The position numbers and the translations under genes are program-made. A stretch of DNA of 64,000 bases from BOG-908 sp965199235 (GTDB lineage Bacteria > Pseudomonadota > Alphaproteobacteria > Acetobacterales > Acetobacteraceae). The notes below the pieces were generated by a model that was not told where the DNA came from, did no database searches, and saw only the letters and a program-made list of their open reading frames with translations. Where the stretch lies: the NCBI GenBank assembly GCA_965199235.1, contig CBDAQU010000002.1:744001-808000 (forward strand). Direction: 5' to 3'. The first letter of the stretch is position 1. Every line of letters starts with the position of its first letter. Positions 1 to 7,941 of the stretch are shown piece after piece.

Positions 1-362
1 CCGAAGCGCCCAAGGCGCCGCCGACGCTGAAAGACCTGCAGATCCAGCAGAACCAGGAAATCGCACATGGCGGCGACGGCAGCAGCGGCGGTTACACGCC
101 GTTGCAGCCTTTGCCGGAGCTGCCGGGCTACGAGGTGCCCCAGCAGCAGAACCATCCGCCACCGCCGGGCAGCAGTTTCCCGGGCGGCATCGTGCCGCTG
201 CCAGGCGGGCGTCCGGGGATCATCACCGGCGGCGGCGGCGAGGTTCGGTCGCTGAACGGCCCGACCGGCAATGGCAGCATCGTCGTGCCGAACGGCAATG
301 GCACCAGCACGGTCATCGGCCCCAACGGGTCGGTCAGCACGGTGCCTACCCCCGGCAAGTAG
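1..362 (+). CDS. C-terminal part of a Pro/Gly-rich protein (5' truncated)
   Basis: Reading frame 3 is open from the left edge to a TAG at 360-362, so only the last ~119 residues are visible. The visible part begins with a short charged, Gln-rich stretch and becomes low-complexity: proline runs, GGGG, and repeated N-G-x-G units near the end. No catalytic motif or membrane segment is visible. This composition is typical of an exported or envelope-associated tail, but no family can be named. The gene is cut by the window edge, so its start and N-terminal domains are unknown. Confidence 0.6.
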   Translation, partial: EAPKAPPTLKDLQIQQNQEIAHGGDGSSGGYTPLQPLPELPGYEVPQQQNHPPPPGSSFPGGIVPLPGGRPGIITGGGGEVRSLNGPTGNGSIVVPNGNGTSTVIGPNGSVSTVPTPGK

Positions 363-401
363 GCGGCGTGCGGGCGCCGGACTGCCAAAGCGCAGCCTGG
401 C

Positions 402-791
402 CTAAGCGCTGTGCTCCTTGAGGTCCTCCAGCTCGCAATGCATGAGCGCGGCCATGTGGCTGGCATTCAGCACCACGCTCGGCGCGCGGCCGGCCTGCAG
501 CGCTTCCTGCCAGCGCGGCGCGCACAGGCACCAGCGGTCTCCAGGCTTCAGGCCGGCAAACCCGTACTCGGGGCGCGGCGTCGACAAATCGTTCCCCCGC
601 TCCTGGCTGAAAGCCAGGAACTCGGCCGTCACGATCGCGCAAACGGTATGGCTGCCGACGTCGCCCGGCCCGGTCTCGCAACAACCCGACCGGGTGAAAC
701 CCGTCATCGGGTCGACCGAGCAGGTCTCCAGGCGGCCGCCCAGCACGTTCTTGGCCGGGACCGGCGCGCCACCCGTGCTGTCCAGAGGCAT
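402..791 (-). CDS. DUF2237 family protein
   Basis: 129 residues beginning MPLDSTGGAPVPAKNVLGG. The start was chosen because an AGGAGA ribosome site lies just upstream, on the complement of about 795-803; longer readings add an implausible Arg/Pro-rich leader. The protein has the features I recall for DUF2237: K-N-V-L-G near the N-terminus, L-E-x-C, TGF-R-x-G-C-C, GDxGxHTVC, LKPGDRWCLC and a W-x-x-A tail. The several conserved Cys and His suggest a metal-linked or redox role, but the family has no established function. It converges with the upstream fragment and is followed upstream on the same strand by the HIG1-type gene. Confidence 0.85.
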   Translation of the reverse strand: MPLDSTGGAPVPAKNVLGGRLETCSVDPMTGFTRSGCCETGPGDVGSHTVCAIVTAEFLAFSQERGNDLSTPRPEYGFAGLKPGDRWCLCAPRWQEALQAGRAPSVVLNASHMAALMHCELEDLKEHSA

Positions 792-814
792 GTGCGCGTC
801 TCCTGTTCGAGCAG

Positions 815-1003
815 TCAGTGTCTGAGGAGCAGGATCGCGGCCATCAACGCCAGCGCCACCCCCTGCAGCATAACGCGCGCGCGCATCAGGGCGTTCGACC
901 GCCGCGGATCGCCGCCTTTCACCACCCCGACCATGCCGAGGCCCAGGACCACGACCACGCCTAGCATCGAGAGTGCCAGCAGGACAGCCAGGACTGTTAT
1001 CAT
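815..1003 (-). CDS. HIG1-domain / twin transmembrane small protein
   Basis: A 62-residue protein made of two hydrophobic helices (about residues 3-28 and 44-60) joined by a short loop containing GDPRRSNALMRARV. That S-N-x-L-M-R-x-R-V loop is the hallmark of the hypoxia-induced HIG1 domain family, small inner-membrane proteins linked in other organisms to respiratory supercomplexes. The start is the ATG whose complement is at 1001-1003, because translation upstream of it becomes Arg/Pro-rich noise. It is divergent from the MscS gene. A respiratory role here is inference from the family. Confidence 0.85.
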   Translation of the reverse strand: MITVLAVLLALSMLGVVVVLGLGMVGVVKGGDPRRSNALMRARVMLQGVALALMAAILLLRH

Positions 1004-1102
1004 TTCGCGCAGGTGGGTCGAGGCCCGCGATATGCACCCCCACCGGTGCACTTGGCGGCTATCAGGATTGCGCGCGCGCGCAGGACGTGCAGTTTTCCGC
1101 CC

Positions 1103-3637
1103 ATGAGAGTGCTGCTTTGTGCGCTGGTCCTGCTCTGCAGCGGCGCGGCCGCGCCGGCCTGGGCCCAGGCCGGCGCCTCGTTGCTGGCGCCGCCTGCCGC
1201 GAAGTCCGCGCCGGCCCCATCCTCGCCTGCCCTGTCGCCGGCCGAGACCAGGCAGATGCTGGACCTGCTGAACGACCCGCAGAAGCGCGCGGCCTTCACG
1301 GCCACGCTGGAAACCCTGTCCAAGGCAGCCAACGCGGCAAACCCGGCCAAGCCCGCCGATCCCGTCAAGCTCGCGCCGGGCAGCGTGGGCGAGCAGCTGG
1401 TCCGTGAGAGCACCACCTGGATGAGCGGCCTGTCCGGCCAGCTCGCCAACTTCAAACACGTGCTGGGCGACCTGCCCTCCGTCTGGCTGTTCACGCAGCG
1501 GACGATCGAGGACCCGGTGCTGCGGCGGCGCGCGTTCGACGCGGCTTGGCGGCTGGCCCTGATCCTGGCGCTTGCAGCGACGGTGGAATGGGGCAGCTGG
1601 CGGCTGCTGCGCCGGCCGGTGCGCGCCTTGGCCGCGCGCGCGCCGGATGCCTCGCCGTCGCCCCCCCCGATCTCGGCCGAACCGGTGAGCCCGCGCGTGC
1701 AGGCGGAGGTGCTCGCACGCGAGGCCGCCGTGCGCGGGCTGGCAGAACCGGCTTTGGCGTTAGTGTCGGCCGACCCAGGCGAGCAGCCGCAATCGGCCAC
1801 GCAGCCCGATTTCCTGTCGGAGTCCGTCGCCGCGCCGTCCCGGGTCGAGAAGGAAGTGCAGCACGTGCTGCGCCACCGCCGTTTCGCCCGCACGATCAGG
1901 ACTCTTACTCGGCTGCCCTACGTGCTGCTGTGCTTCGTGCTCGATCTGGTGCCGCTCGGCCTTTTCGTCGGCGTCGGTGTCGCCGGCGCGGCGTTCGTCC
2001 AGCCACGGGTGCTGGGCGTGCTGCAGGTGGTGCTGCTTTCGTATGCGGTCTACCGGCTGGCCATCGCCTTGGCCCTGACGATGTTTGCGCCCGGCCGGCC
2101 GAGCCTGAGGCTGATCCACGTCAGCGATGCTGGCGCCTCCCGCGCCGTGCTCTGGGTGAGGCGCATCTTCGCTCTGGGTGCGTTGGGGTACGCGGCATCT
2201 CAAGTCGGCTTGCAGTTCGGCATGCCGGAACAGGCCAACGACGCGTTCCTCAAGGCGGTGTTTCTTTTCGTGCACCTGCTTCTCATCGTCATGGTCCTGC
2301 AGGCCAGAGGCTGGGTCGCGGCGCGCATCCGAAGCCACAGCCGGGCGCCTGGCCTGGGTGGGCGGGTGCGCAACCGGTTGGCCGCCATGTGGCACCTGGT
2401 CGCGATCTTCTACATCGTCGGCCTCTGGCTCGTCTGGGCTGCCGAGGTGCGCAACGGCTACCTGCGCATCTGGCACCTGTTCCTGGTGACCGCAGGCGTG
2501 CTCACAGCCGCGCGCCTGGTCAGCATCGTCGTGCTCGGCATGGTGGACCGCGCGCTTCGAAGCCCTGTCGACCCCGACCTGCAGACGAGCGTGCTGCAAA
2601 ACCGCCGGGCCCGCTACCTGCCGCTGCTGCGCGGCACGCTGACCGGCATCATCGTGCTGGCGACAGGGGTGGCGCTGCTGCAGGCCTACGGCGTGAACAC
2701 CCTGGCGTGGTTCCGCAACAACGCGCTGGGCAGCCGACTCGTCTCCGCCCTGCTCACCATCCTGCTGACTGCGGCTTTGGCCCTGGCTTTCTGGGAGGGC
2801 GTCAACGCCTCGATGGACCAGCACGTGGCGCGCCTGACCGAGCAGTTGCAGTTGGCCCGCGCGGCACGGTTCCGCACGCTGCTGCCGATCCTGCGCACCA
2901 TGCTGCTGGCGATGCTGGCGACCGTGTTCGGCCTGACCGCTCTGTCGGAGGTCGGCGTCAACATCGCACCACTGCTGGCCGGCGCGGGGATCCTGGGGGT
3001 GGCGATCGGCTTCGGGTCGCAGAAACTGGTGCAGGATTTCATCACCGGCATCTTCCTGCTGGTGGAGAACGCCATGCAGGTGGGCGACTGGGTGACGGTG
3101 GCGGGCCTGTCCGGCTCGGTGGAGAACCTTTCCATCCGCACCATGCGCCTGCGCGCGGGCGACGGATCGGTGCACATCGTGCCGTTCAGCTCGGTCTCCA
3201 CCGTCACCAACGTGAACCGCGGCATCGGCAACGCGGCCATAAGCGTGAACGTGCCGATCGACGAGGATGCCGACCGCGTCAGCGAGGTGCTGACCGGCAT
3301 CGCCGCAGAGATGCGCGCGGAACACCGGTTTGCCGAGATGATGCGCAGCGACTTCCAGCTCTGGGGCGTGGACAAGGTCGATGCAGGGATCATCACCATC
3401 GTGGGCCAGATCGTGTGCACCGATAGTGGGCGCTGGGCGGTGCAGCGCGAGTTCAACCGGCGCATGACCGTACGCTTCAAGGAGCAGGGGCTGCGCATCG
3501 CCACTCCCGTCCAGACGGTCTACAACCATATCGCAAGCGAGGCGCCTCCGCCTGCCGTGACGGGCCACGCGAGAGCCACCCCGGCCAACCAGCTGGAACA
3601 CTCGCCGCCGCCGGCGGCCTTGGGAAACACCTCTTGA
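1103..3637 (+). CDS. Large MscS-family mechanosensitive ion channel
   Basis: 844 residues. An N-terminal signal peptide ends near A-W-A-Q-A (residues 20-25). A low-complexity periplasmic stretch and about ten hydrophobic helices follow. The conserved MscS core lies near residues 615-670: GAGILGVAIGFGSQKLVQDF followed by G-I-F-L-L-V-E-N and V-G-D-W-V, which are the pore-lining TM3 and the start of the beta domain. The cytoplasmic domain follows (to about 790), then a Pro/Ala-rich tail. Such channels release solutes under hypo-osmotic shock. The start was set at the ATG that begins the signal peptide rather than an upstream GTG at 1013. The stop overlaps the next gene by 4 bases, suggesting translational coupling. 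Confidence 0.93.
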   Translation: MRVLLCALVLLCSGAAAPAWAQAGASLLAPPAAKSAPAPSSPALSPAETRQMLDLLNDPQKRAAFTATLETLSKAANAANPAKPADPVKLAPGSVGEQLVRESTTWMSGLSGQLANFKHVLGDLPSVWLFTQRTIEDPVLRRRAFDAAWRLALILALAATVEWGSWRLLRRPVRALAARAPDASPSPPPISAEPVSPRVQAEVLAREAAVRGLAEPALALVSADPGEQPQSATQPDFLSESVAAPSRVEKEVQHVLRHRRFARTIRTLTRLPYVLLCFVLDLVPLGLFVGVGVAGAAFVQPRVLGVLQVVLLSYAVYRLAIALALTMFAPGRPSLRLIHVSDAGASRAVLWVRRIFALGALGYAASQVGLQFGMPEQANDAFLKAVFLFVHLLLIVMVLQARGWVAARIRSHSRAPGLGGRVRNRLAAMWHLVAIFYIVGLWLVWAAEVRNGYLRIWHLFLVTAGVLTAARLVSIVVLGMVDRALRSPVDPDLQTSVLQNRRARYLPLLRGTLTGIIVLATGVALLQAYGVNTLAWFRNNALGSRLVSALLTILLTAALALAFWEGVNASMDQHVARLTEQLQLARAARFRTLLPILRTMLLAMLATVFGLTALSEVGVNIAPLLAGAGILGVAIGFGSQKLVQDFITGIFLLVENAMQVGDWVTVAGLSGSVENLSIRTMRLRAGDGSVHIVPFSSVSTVTNVNRGIGNAAISVNVPIDEDADRVSEVLTGIAAEMRAEHRFAEMMRSDFQLWGVDKVDAGIITIVGQIVCTDSGRWAVQREFNRRMTVRFKEQGLRIATPVQTVYNHIASEAPPPAVTGHARATPANQLEHSPPPAALGNTS

Positions 3638-4356
3638 CCCAAACCCTCCAGGACATCGAGGCCGACCTGGCCAGCCAGGGGTTCGCCCACGCCGCCGCGA
3701 ACGCGATGCGCGCGGTGCTGCAGGCGAACGGCCTGCTGGACTGGGAGGGTTTCGCCGACAGCTGGAACGATTTGGGCCTCGACACCTACATGGCCGATGG
3801 CGGGCGCTACAGGCGGCGACGTCATGCGGCGCTCTGTGTCGATGCCGGCGGCATCAGGCGCAAGCCGCACCAGCCGCATTACCAGAGCCGCGACTACAAC
3901 GCGCTGAATGGCGGCCTGGCCCGCTGGTTCGACCCGCTGGCCCAATCGACGATCGATCACCCGGCGTTGCGCGCCATCCTGCGAACCTGCTTCACAATGT
4001 TCGATGCCTGCACCGACCTGGCGACCCGGCCGCCATCCTGGCACGTGGAACTGCACCAGTTCCGCATCGAGGCCAGGCCAGGCGAAGCGGGCCAGCCGAC
4101 GCCGGAGGGGCTGCACCGCGACGGGGTGGACTGGGTCCTGGTGCTGCTGGTGCGGCGCGAAAACGTGGCGAGCGGTGAAACCTCCATATACGACCTGCAG
4201 CGCCGGCCACTGGGCAGTTTTACGCTGACGTCGCCGATGGAAGCGGCGCTTGTCGATGACGGGCGGGTGTTCCACGGCGTGACCGCGATCGAGCCGCTGG
4301 TTGCGGATCGGCCCGCCTATCGCGATGTGCTGGTTGCCACGTTCCGGAGAGAGTGA
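3634..4356 (+). CDS. 2OG-Fe(II) dioxygenase family protein (IDO-like, PF10014 type)
   Basis: 240 residues from a TTG start that overlaps the stop of the channel gene. The Fe-binding facial triad is visible as L-H-R-D-G-V-D (His161, Asp163) and a distal His in F-H-G-V-T-A-I-E-P (His214), followed by a Tyr-Arg-Asp segment that would hold 2-oxoglutarate. This pattern matches the family that includes bacterial L-isoleucine 4-hydroxylase. The natural substrate cannot be read from the sequence; a free amino acid is likely. Its end overlaps the next gene's ATG (TGATG arrangement), so the channel, dioxygenase and copper chaperone are probably co-transcribed. Confidence 0.85.
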   Translation: MTQTLQDIEADLASQGFAHAAANAMRAVLQANGLLDWEGFADSWNDLGLDTYMADGGRYRRRRHAALCVDAGGIRRKPHQPHYQSRDYNALNGGLARWFDPLAQSTIDHPALRAILRTCFTMFDACTDLATRPPSWHVELHQFRIEARPGEAGQPTPEGLHRDGVDWVLVLLVRRENVASGETSIYDLQRRPLGSFTLTSPMEAALVDDGRVFHGVTAIEPLVADRPAYRDVLVATFRRE

Positions 4357-4799
4357 TGCGGTTGGCCCTACTGATGGCGATGCTCGGCCTGGCTGCGGGA
4401 GCCGCCCGCGCGCAAACCCCCGCGCCGGTGTCGGTCACAGGGGCGTGGGCACGTGCGACCGCGCCTGGGCAGCAGGCGGGCGCCGGCTATTTCACGGTGA
4501 CGAGCAAGGTGGCGGACCGGCTGACCGGCGTGGCCAGCCCCGATGCCAAGGACGCCATGCTGCACCGCTCCACCAGCAAGGGAGGCATGGCTGGGATGGA
4601 AGACATGGACGGGCTGATCCTGCAGCCAGGCCGGCCGGTCAGGCTGCAGCCGAGGGGCATGCACGTGATGCTGATGGGTCTGAAGCACCCGCTGGTGGCA
4701 GGCGGCACGGTGGAAATGGACCTCGCCTTCGAGCATGCCGGGCGTGTGGTGGTGAGTGCTCCGGTGCTTCCCATCGGCTCGCCCGGACCGGGGGGCTAG
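4356..4799 (+). CDS. PCu(A)C-type periplasmic copper chaperone
   Basis: 147 residues with a clear signal peptide (M-R-L-A-L-L ... A-R-A-Q, cleavage near residue 20). The copper-site pattern of PCu(A)C proteins is present: M-L-H-R near residue 68, Met residues in the G-G-M-A-G-M-E segment, and G-M-H-V-M-L-M-G-L further on. These chaperones deliver Cu(I) to the CuA or CuB site of cytochrome c oxidase in the periplasm. The ATG at 4356 sits at the stop of the dioxygenase gene. An SCO homologue lies downstream, which supports a shared role in oxidase copper loading. Confidence 0.92.
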   Translation: MRLALLMAMLGLAAGAARAQTPAPVSVTGAWARATAPGQQAGAGYFTVTSKVADRLTGVASPDAKDAMLHRSTSKGGMAGMEDMDGLILQPGRPVRLQPRGMHVMLMGLKHPLVAGGTVEMDLAFEHAGRVVVSAPVLPIGSPGPGG

Positions 4800-4830
4800 A
4801 GCGGGATGCAATTGGGTGGGATCAGCAGGG

Positions 4831-4955
4831 CTAGGGGCTTTGCCCCTAGAACCCCACTGGGGCCAGGCGCCCCAGACCCCCATTCCTTTTGCTCTCGTCT
4901 TCGGATGGTTGTCGCGTCCCAGAGAAATGGAGATTTGGGGGACAGCGTCCTCCAA
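4831..4955. repeat. Cluster of three intergenic hairpins (REP-like)
   Basis: Three imperfect or perfect palindromes lie between the PCu(A)C and SCO genes: CTAGGGGC-ttt-GCCCCTAG-type at 4831-4849, CTGGGGC/GCCCCAG at 4857-4875, and TTGGGGGAC/GTCCTCCAA at 4935-4955. The arrangement resembles the 'GGGGCTTTGCCCC...' intergenic repeat modules I recall from Acetobacteraceae and related genomes. It could also end transcription of the upstream gene. No second copy is obvious in this window. Confidence 0.55.
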
Positions 4956-4993
4956 CCTTCCTTAACCCAACTCAACTGCAGCCTGCTCCCAGG

Positions 4994-5593
4994 ATGAACC
5001 GGACCGCACGCCGCCTGTGGATCGCGCTCGCGATACTGCTGGTCACCGCGACGGCTGGGCTGGGCGCCGCCTACCTAGCCCGGATGCCGACCGGCTCGGC
5101 CGACGACCCGCCGCAGGTCGGCGGACCGTTTGCGCTGACCGACGGCGCAGGCCGCCGCGTGACCGACCACAGTTACGACGGCTACTGGCGGCTGGTCTAT
5201 TTCGGCTACACCCACTGCCCAGATGCCTGCCCGACAACGCTGGGCGATCTCGGCGCAGCTTTGGGCAAGCTGCCGGAGTCGGTGCGCGACCACGTGCGTG
5301 TGCTGTTCGTCACCGTCGACCCCGCCCGCGACACGCCGGCGGTGATCGGCAGCTACGTCCGCGCCTTCGGCCCGGGCTTCGTCGGGCTGACCGGCACGCA
5401 GGCCGAGTTGGCCCCTGTGGAGGCCAGCTACCACGTCTACGCGCACCGCCACGATCTCAAGGACGGCGACTACGCGATGGACCACAGCTCCATCGTCTAC
5501 GTCATGCGTCCGGACGGCAGCTTCGCCGGCCTGCTCGATGACGGCATCCCCCCGGCGGAGATGGCGCACCGCCTGACCGATTTCGGCGTATGA
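4994..5593 (+). CDS. SCO1/SenC/PrrC family copper protein
   Basis: 199 residues with one N-terminal membrane anchor (about residues 8-30) and a thioredoxin-like domain. The copper ligands are visible: Y-T-H-C-P-D-A-C-P (C-x3-C) and a distal His in M-D-H-S-S-I-V-Y. SCO proteins are membrane-tethered and assemble the CuA centre of cytochrome oxidase together with PCu(A)C. The start is an ATG with AGG immediately upstream; the longer reading to 4889 runs into the hairpin region and is unlikely. It pairs functionally with the PCu(A)C gene upstream despite the repeat between them. Confidence 0.93.
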   Translation: MNRTARRLWIALAILLVTATAGLGAAYLARMPTGSADDPPQVGGPFALTDGAGRRVTDHSYDGYWRLVYFGYTHCPDACPTTLGDLGAALGKLPESVRDHVRVLFVTVDPARDTPAVIGSYVRAFGPGFVGLTGTQAELAPVEASYHVYAHRHDLKDGDYAMDHSSIVYVMRPDGSFAGLLDDGIPPAEMAHRLTDFGV

Positions 5594-5645
5594 CATTCGA
5601 GGCGGCGAGCCTAGCTGTTTTTACTTGGCCGGTTGCACGCAGAGT

Positions 5646-5679
5646 GTCCGCGAGTAGGCGGACCTAGAACCGGTCTAGG
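5646..5679. terminator. Possible terminator hairpins after the SCO gene
   Basis: Two adjacent stem-loops share a base: GTCCGC/GCGGAC (5646-5663) and CCTAGA/TCTAGG (5663-5679), followed by CCTTGTTT. They sit between the convergent SCO gene and the minus-strand SH3-like gene. The T-run is weak, so the terminator call is tentative. Confidence 0.35.
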
Positions 5680-5735
5680 CCTTGTTTGGCGAGCAATCTC
5701 GTCACTCCGACGATTCCAGTCTGCGTGACATTGCT

Positions 5736-6491
5736 CTAATGCAGCACGTCTCCGCTGCGCACCCAGCCGGAGCCGGTGACGGTGCGGATCAGCAGCCAGG
5801 TCTGCACGCCTACCCGGGTCTGGCGGCCGATCAGCACGTGCGTGCCACGGTTTAGGAACGCCCGCACCTCGCCGTTGTCGTTCGGGCTGAGACGCACCGG
5901 CAGGTCCTGCACCAGCACCGTGCCCGGCCGCTCATCCTCTGCCGCGTGCAGGGCCTGCCCGTCTTCGGGATCGGCAGGGCGCGCCACCGCCTGGCTGGCC
6001 GGCCGGTCGACAATGGCCGAACTGGCCTGCGTGACAGCATGGGTCTGGTGGTTCCACAGCAGCAAGCCGGCGCCGGCAGCCAGCAGCCAGCCTGCCAGCG
6101 CCAGCAACCGTGTCCTCGCCTGGCCTTGCAGCGCACGGGTGAAGTCGACCTGCGCCTCCTGCAGCGACCGGCTCAGCTCGGTGATCCGCTGCCTGGCGCG
6201 CTGGGTGTCGGCTTCCGCCTCCTGCCGCGCCACCCGTGCCAGATAAAGCTGCCGGTCGAGGCCCATCTCCGCCCCGCCGAAACTGGGCCGCGGCGCCGCG
6301 GCGGGCGGGGCGCGAAGCCTGGCCCCGAGTTCCGTCAGCGACAGGCGGTGGTTGCCCAGATGCTCGACCAGCTTGCGGCGGGCGACGTCGGCCTCTCCAG
6401 GCTGCTCGGAGCCGAGCATGGAGAGCAGTTTTTGCAGGCGGGAGACGAACGCCGTGTCTTCGAACGGTGCGGGGTCGGTTGCCAGAGTCAC
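5736..6491 (-). CDS. Membrane-anchored coiled-coil protein with C-terminal SH3-like domain
   Basis: 251 residues from a GTG start with AGGA four bases upstream; a start 30 bases further upstream (complement of 6519-6521) lacks a ribosome site. The N-terminal half is helical and charged. A coiled coil rich in Arg, Glu and Gln (about residues 85-130) follows, then one transmembrane helix (L-L-A-L-A-G-W-L-L-A-A-G-A-G-L-L-L-W). The C-terminal ~70 residues read as a bacterial SH3 domain (V-L-V-Q-D-L-P-V-R-L-S-P-N ... T-G-S-G-W-V). Such domains often bind peptidoglycan; the partner and role here are unknown. It is divergent from argG. Confidence 0.7.
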   Translation of the reverse strand: MTLATDPAPFEDTAFVSRLQKLLSMLGSEQPGEADVARRKLVEHLGNHRLSLTELGARLRAPPAAAPRPSFGGAEMGLDRQLYLARVARQEAEADTQRARQRITELSRSLQEAQVDFTRALQGQARTRLLALAGWLLAAGAGLLLWNHQTHAVTQASSAIVDRPASQAVARPADPEDGQALHAAEDERPGTVLVQDLPVRLSPNDNGEVRAFLNRGTHVLIGRQTRVGVQTWLLIRTVTGSGWVRSGDVLH

Positions 6492-6611
6492 TTGTCCTAC
6501 GCGCGGGCCGGCGCCAGCCATTCCAGGCACCCCGCGCGGGCACAATGCCCCACTGCCCCGCCTGCCGGAACCCTGATACCGGTAACGCCGCAATGAACAC
6601 GGGGTGCTATT

Positions 6612-7853
6612 GTGCTCAAGGACGTGAGGAAGGTGGTGCTGGCCTATTCAGGAGGGCTGGACACCAGCGTCATCCTGCGGTGGCTACAGACCACATATGG
6701 CTGCGAGGTGGTGACGTTCACCGCCGATCTCGGCCAATCGGCCGAGGATGGCGGCGCCGAGCTGGCGGCGGCGCGGCGCAAGGCCGAGCAGGCGGGCGTG
6801 CGCGAGATCTTCGTCGAGGATCTGCGCGAGACCTTCGTGCGCGACTTCGTGGGACCGATGTTCCGCGCCAACACGCTGTACGAGGGCCAGTACCTGCTCG
6901 GCACCGCAATCGCTCGCCCGCTGATCGCCCAGCGCCAGGTCGAGATCGCCGAGGCGGTCGGCGCCGATGCGGTCGCGCACGGCGCCACCGGCAAAGGCAA
7001 CGACCAGGTTCGCTTCGAGCTCGCCTATTATGCGCTAAAGCCGGATGTTAGGGTGATCGCCCCCTGGCGGGAGTGGGACCTGACGTCGCGCACCAGGCTG
7101 CTGGAGTTCGCCGACAGCCACCAGATCCTCGTCACCCGCGACAAGCGCGGCGAGGCGCCGTTTTCGGTCGACGCCAACCTGCTGCACTCGTCCTCGGAAG
7201 GCAAAATCCTCGAGGACCCTGCTTTGCCGCCCGACGAGATGGTGTTCCAGCGCACCATCAGCCCGCAGGCAGCACCCGACCGGGCCACCATCGTCTCGGT
7301 CGAGTTCGAGCGTGGCGACCCGGTGGGCATCGACGGCGAACGCCTGTCGCCGGCGACCCTGCTGACCCGGCTGAACGCGCTGGGCCGGGCCAACGGCATC
7401 GGCCGGCTGGATCTGGTGGAGAACCGCTTCGTCGGCATGAAGTCGCGCGGCGTCTACGAGACGCCTGGCGGCACCATCTGGCTCGCCGCCCACCGAGCGA
7501 TGGAATCGATCACGCTGGACCGCGAGGCCGCGCACCTGAAAGACAGTTTCGTTCCGTTATACGCATCGATGATCTATAACGGTTTCTGGTTCTCTCCGGA
7601 GCGCAGGATGTTGCAGGCCGCCATCGACGCAAGCCAGGCCTCGGTCACCGGGTCCGTGCGGCTTGAACTCTACAAGGGCAACGTGACGGTGGTGGGCCGC
7701 GAAAGCCCGCACAGCCTGTACGACGCGCGCGTGGTGACGTTCGAGGACGATCAGGGCGCCTACGACCAGGTGGACGCGCAGGGTTTCATCCGGCTGAATG
7801 CGCTTCGGCTGCGTCTGGGGGCAGCCGCCGGGCGGCGCGGCGGGGCGCTGTAG
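6612..7853 (+). CDS. argG: Argininosuccinate synthase
   Basis: 413 residues, the usual length for bacterial ArgG. It joins citrulline and aspartate using ATP, the penultimate step of arginine synthesis in the cytosol. The PP-loop is at the N-terminus (V-V-L-A-Y-S-G-G-L-D-T-S, residues 8-19), followed by Y-G-C-E-V-V-T-F-T-A-D-L-G-Q. Further family blocks are A-H-G-A-T-G-K-G-N-D-Q-V-R-F-E and E-N-R-F-V-G-M-K-S-R-G-V-Y-E-T-P-G-G. The start is GTG at 6612, the only candidate giving the standard N-terminus. It stands alone; no other arg gene is in the window. Confidence 0.97.
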   Translation: MLKDVRKVVLAYSGGLDTSVILRWLQTTYGCEVVTFTADLGQSAEDGGAELAAARRKAEQAGVREIFVEDLRETFVRDFVGPMFRANTLYEGQYLLGTAIARPLIAQRQVEIAEAVGADAVAHGATGKGNDQVRFELAYYALKPDVRVIAPWREWDLTSRTRLLEFADSHQILVTRDKRGEAPFSVDANLLHSSSEGKILEDPALPPDEMVFQRTISPQAAPDRATIVSVEFERGDPVGIDGERLSPATLLTRLNALGRANGIGRLDLVENRFVGMKSRGVYETPGGTIWLAAHRAMESITLDREAAHLKDSFVPLYASMIYNGFWFSPERRMLQAAIDASQASVTGSVRLELYKGNVTVVGRESPHSLYDARVVTFEDDQGAYDQVDAQGFIRLNALRLRLGAAAGRRGGAL

Positions 7854-7941
7854 GCGATGATGGCTGCCGTTCGCCTGCGTGCTGCTGCCGAGAGCTTAGA
7901 GTCGTGACCCAACAGCCGAGTCCTGCCGACCGGTCGCCGAA

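Noticed and set aside
1760..3601. 613-residue minus-strand open frame
   Set aside because: It is antisense to the MscS channel gene, is rich in His/Gln/Arg and has no domain; a shadow of GC-rich third positions.
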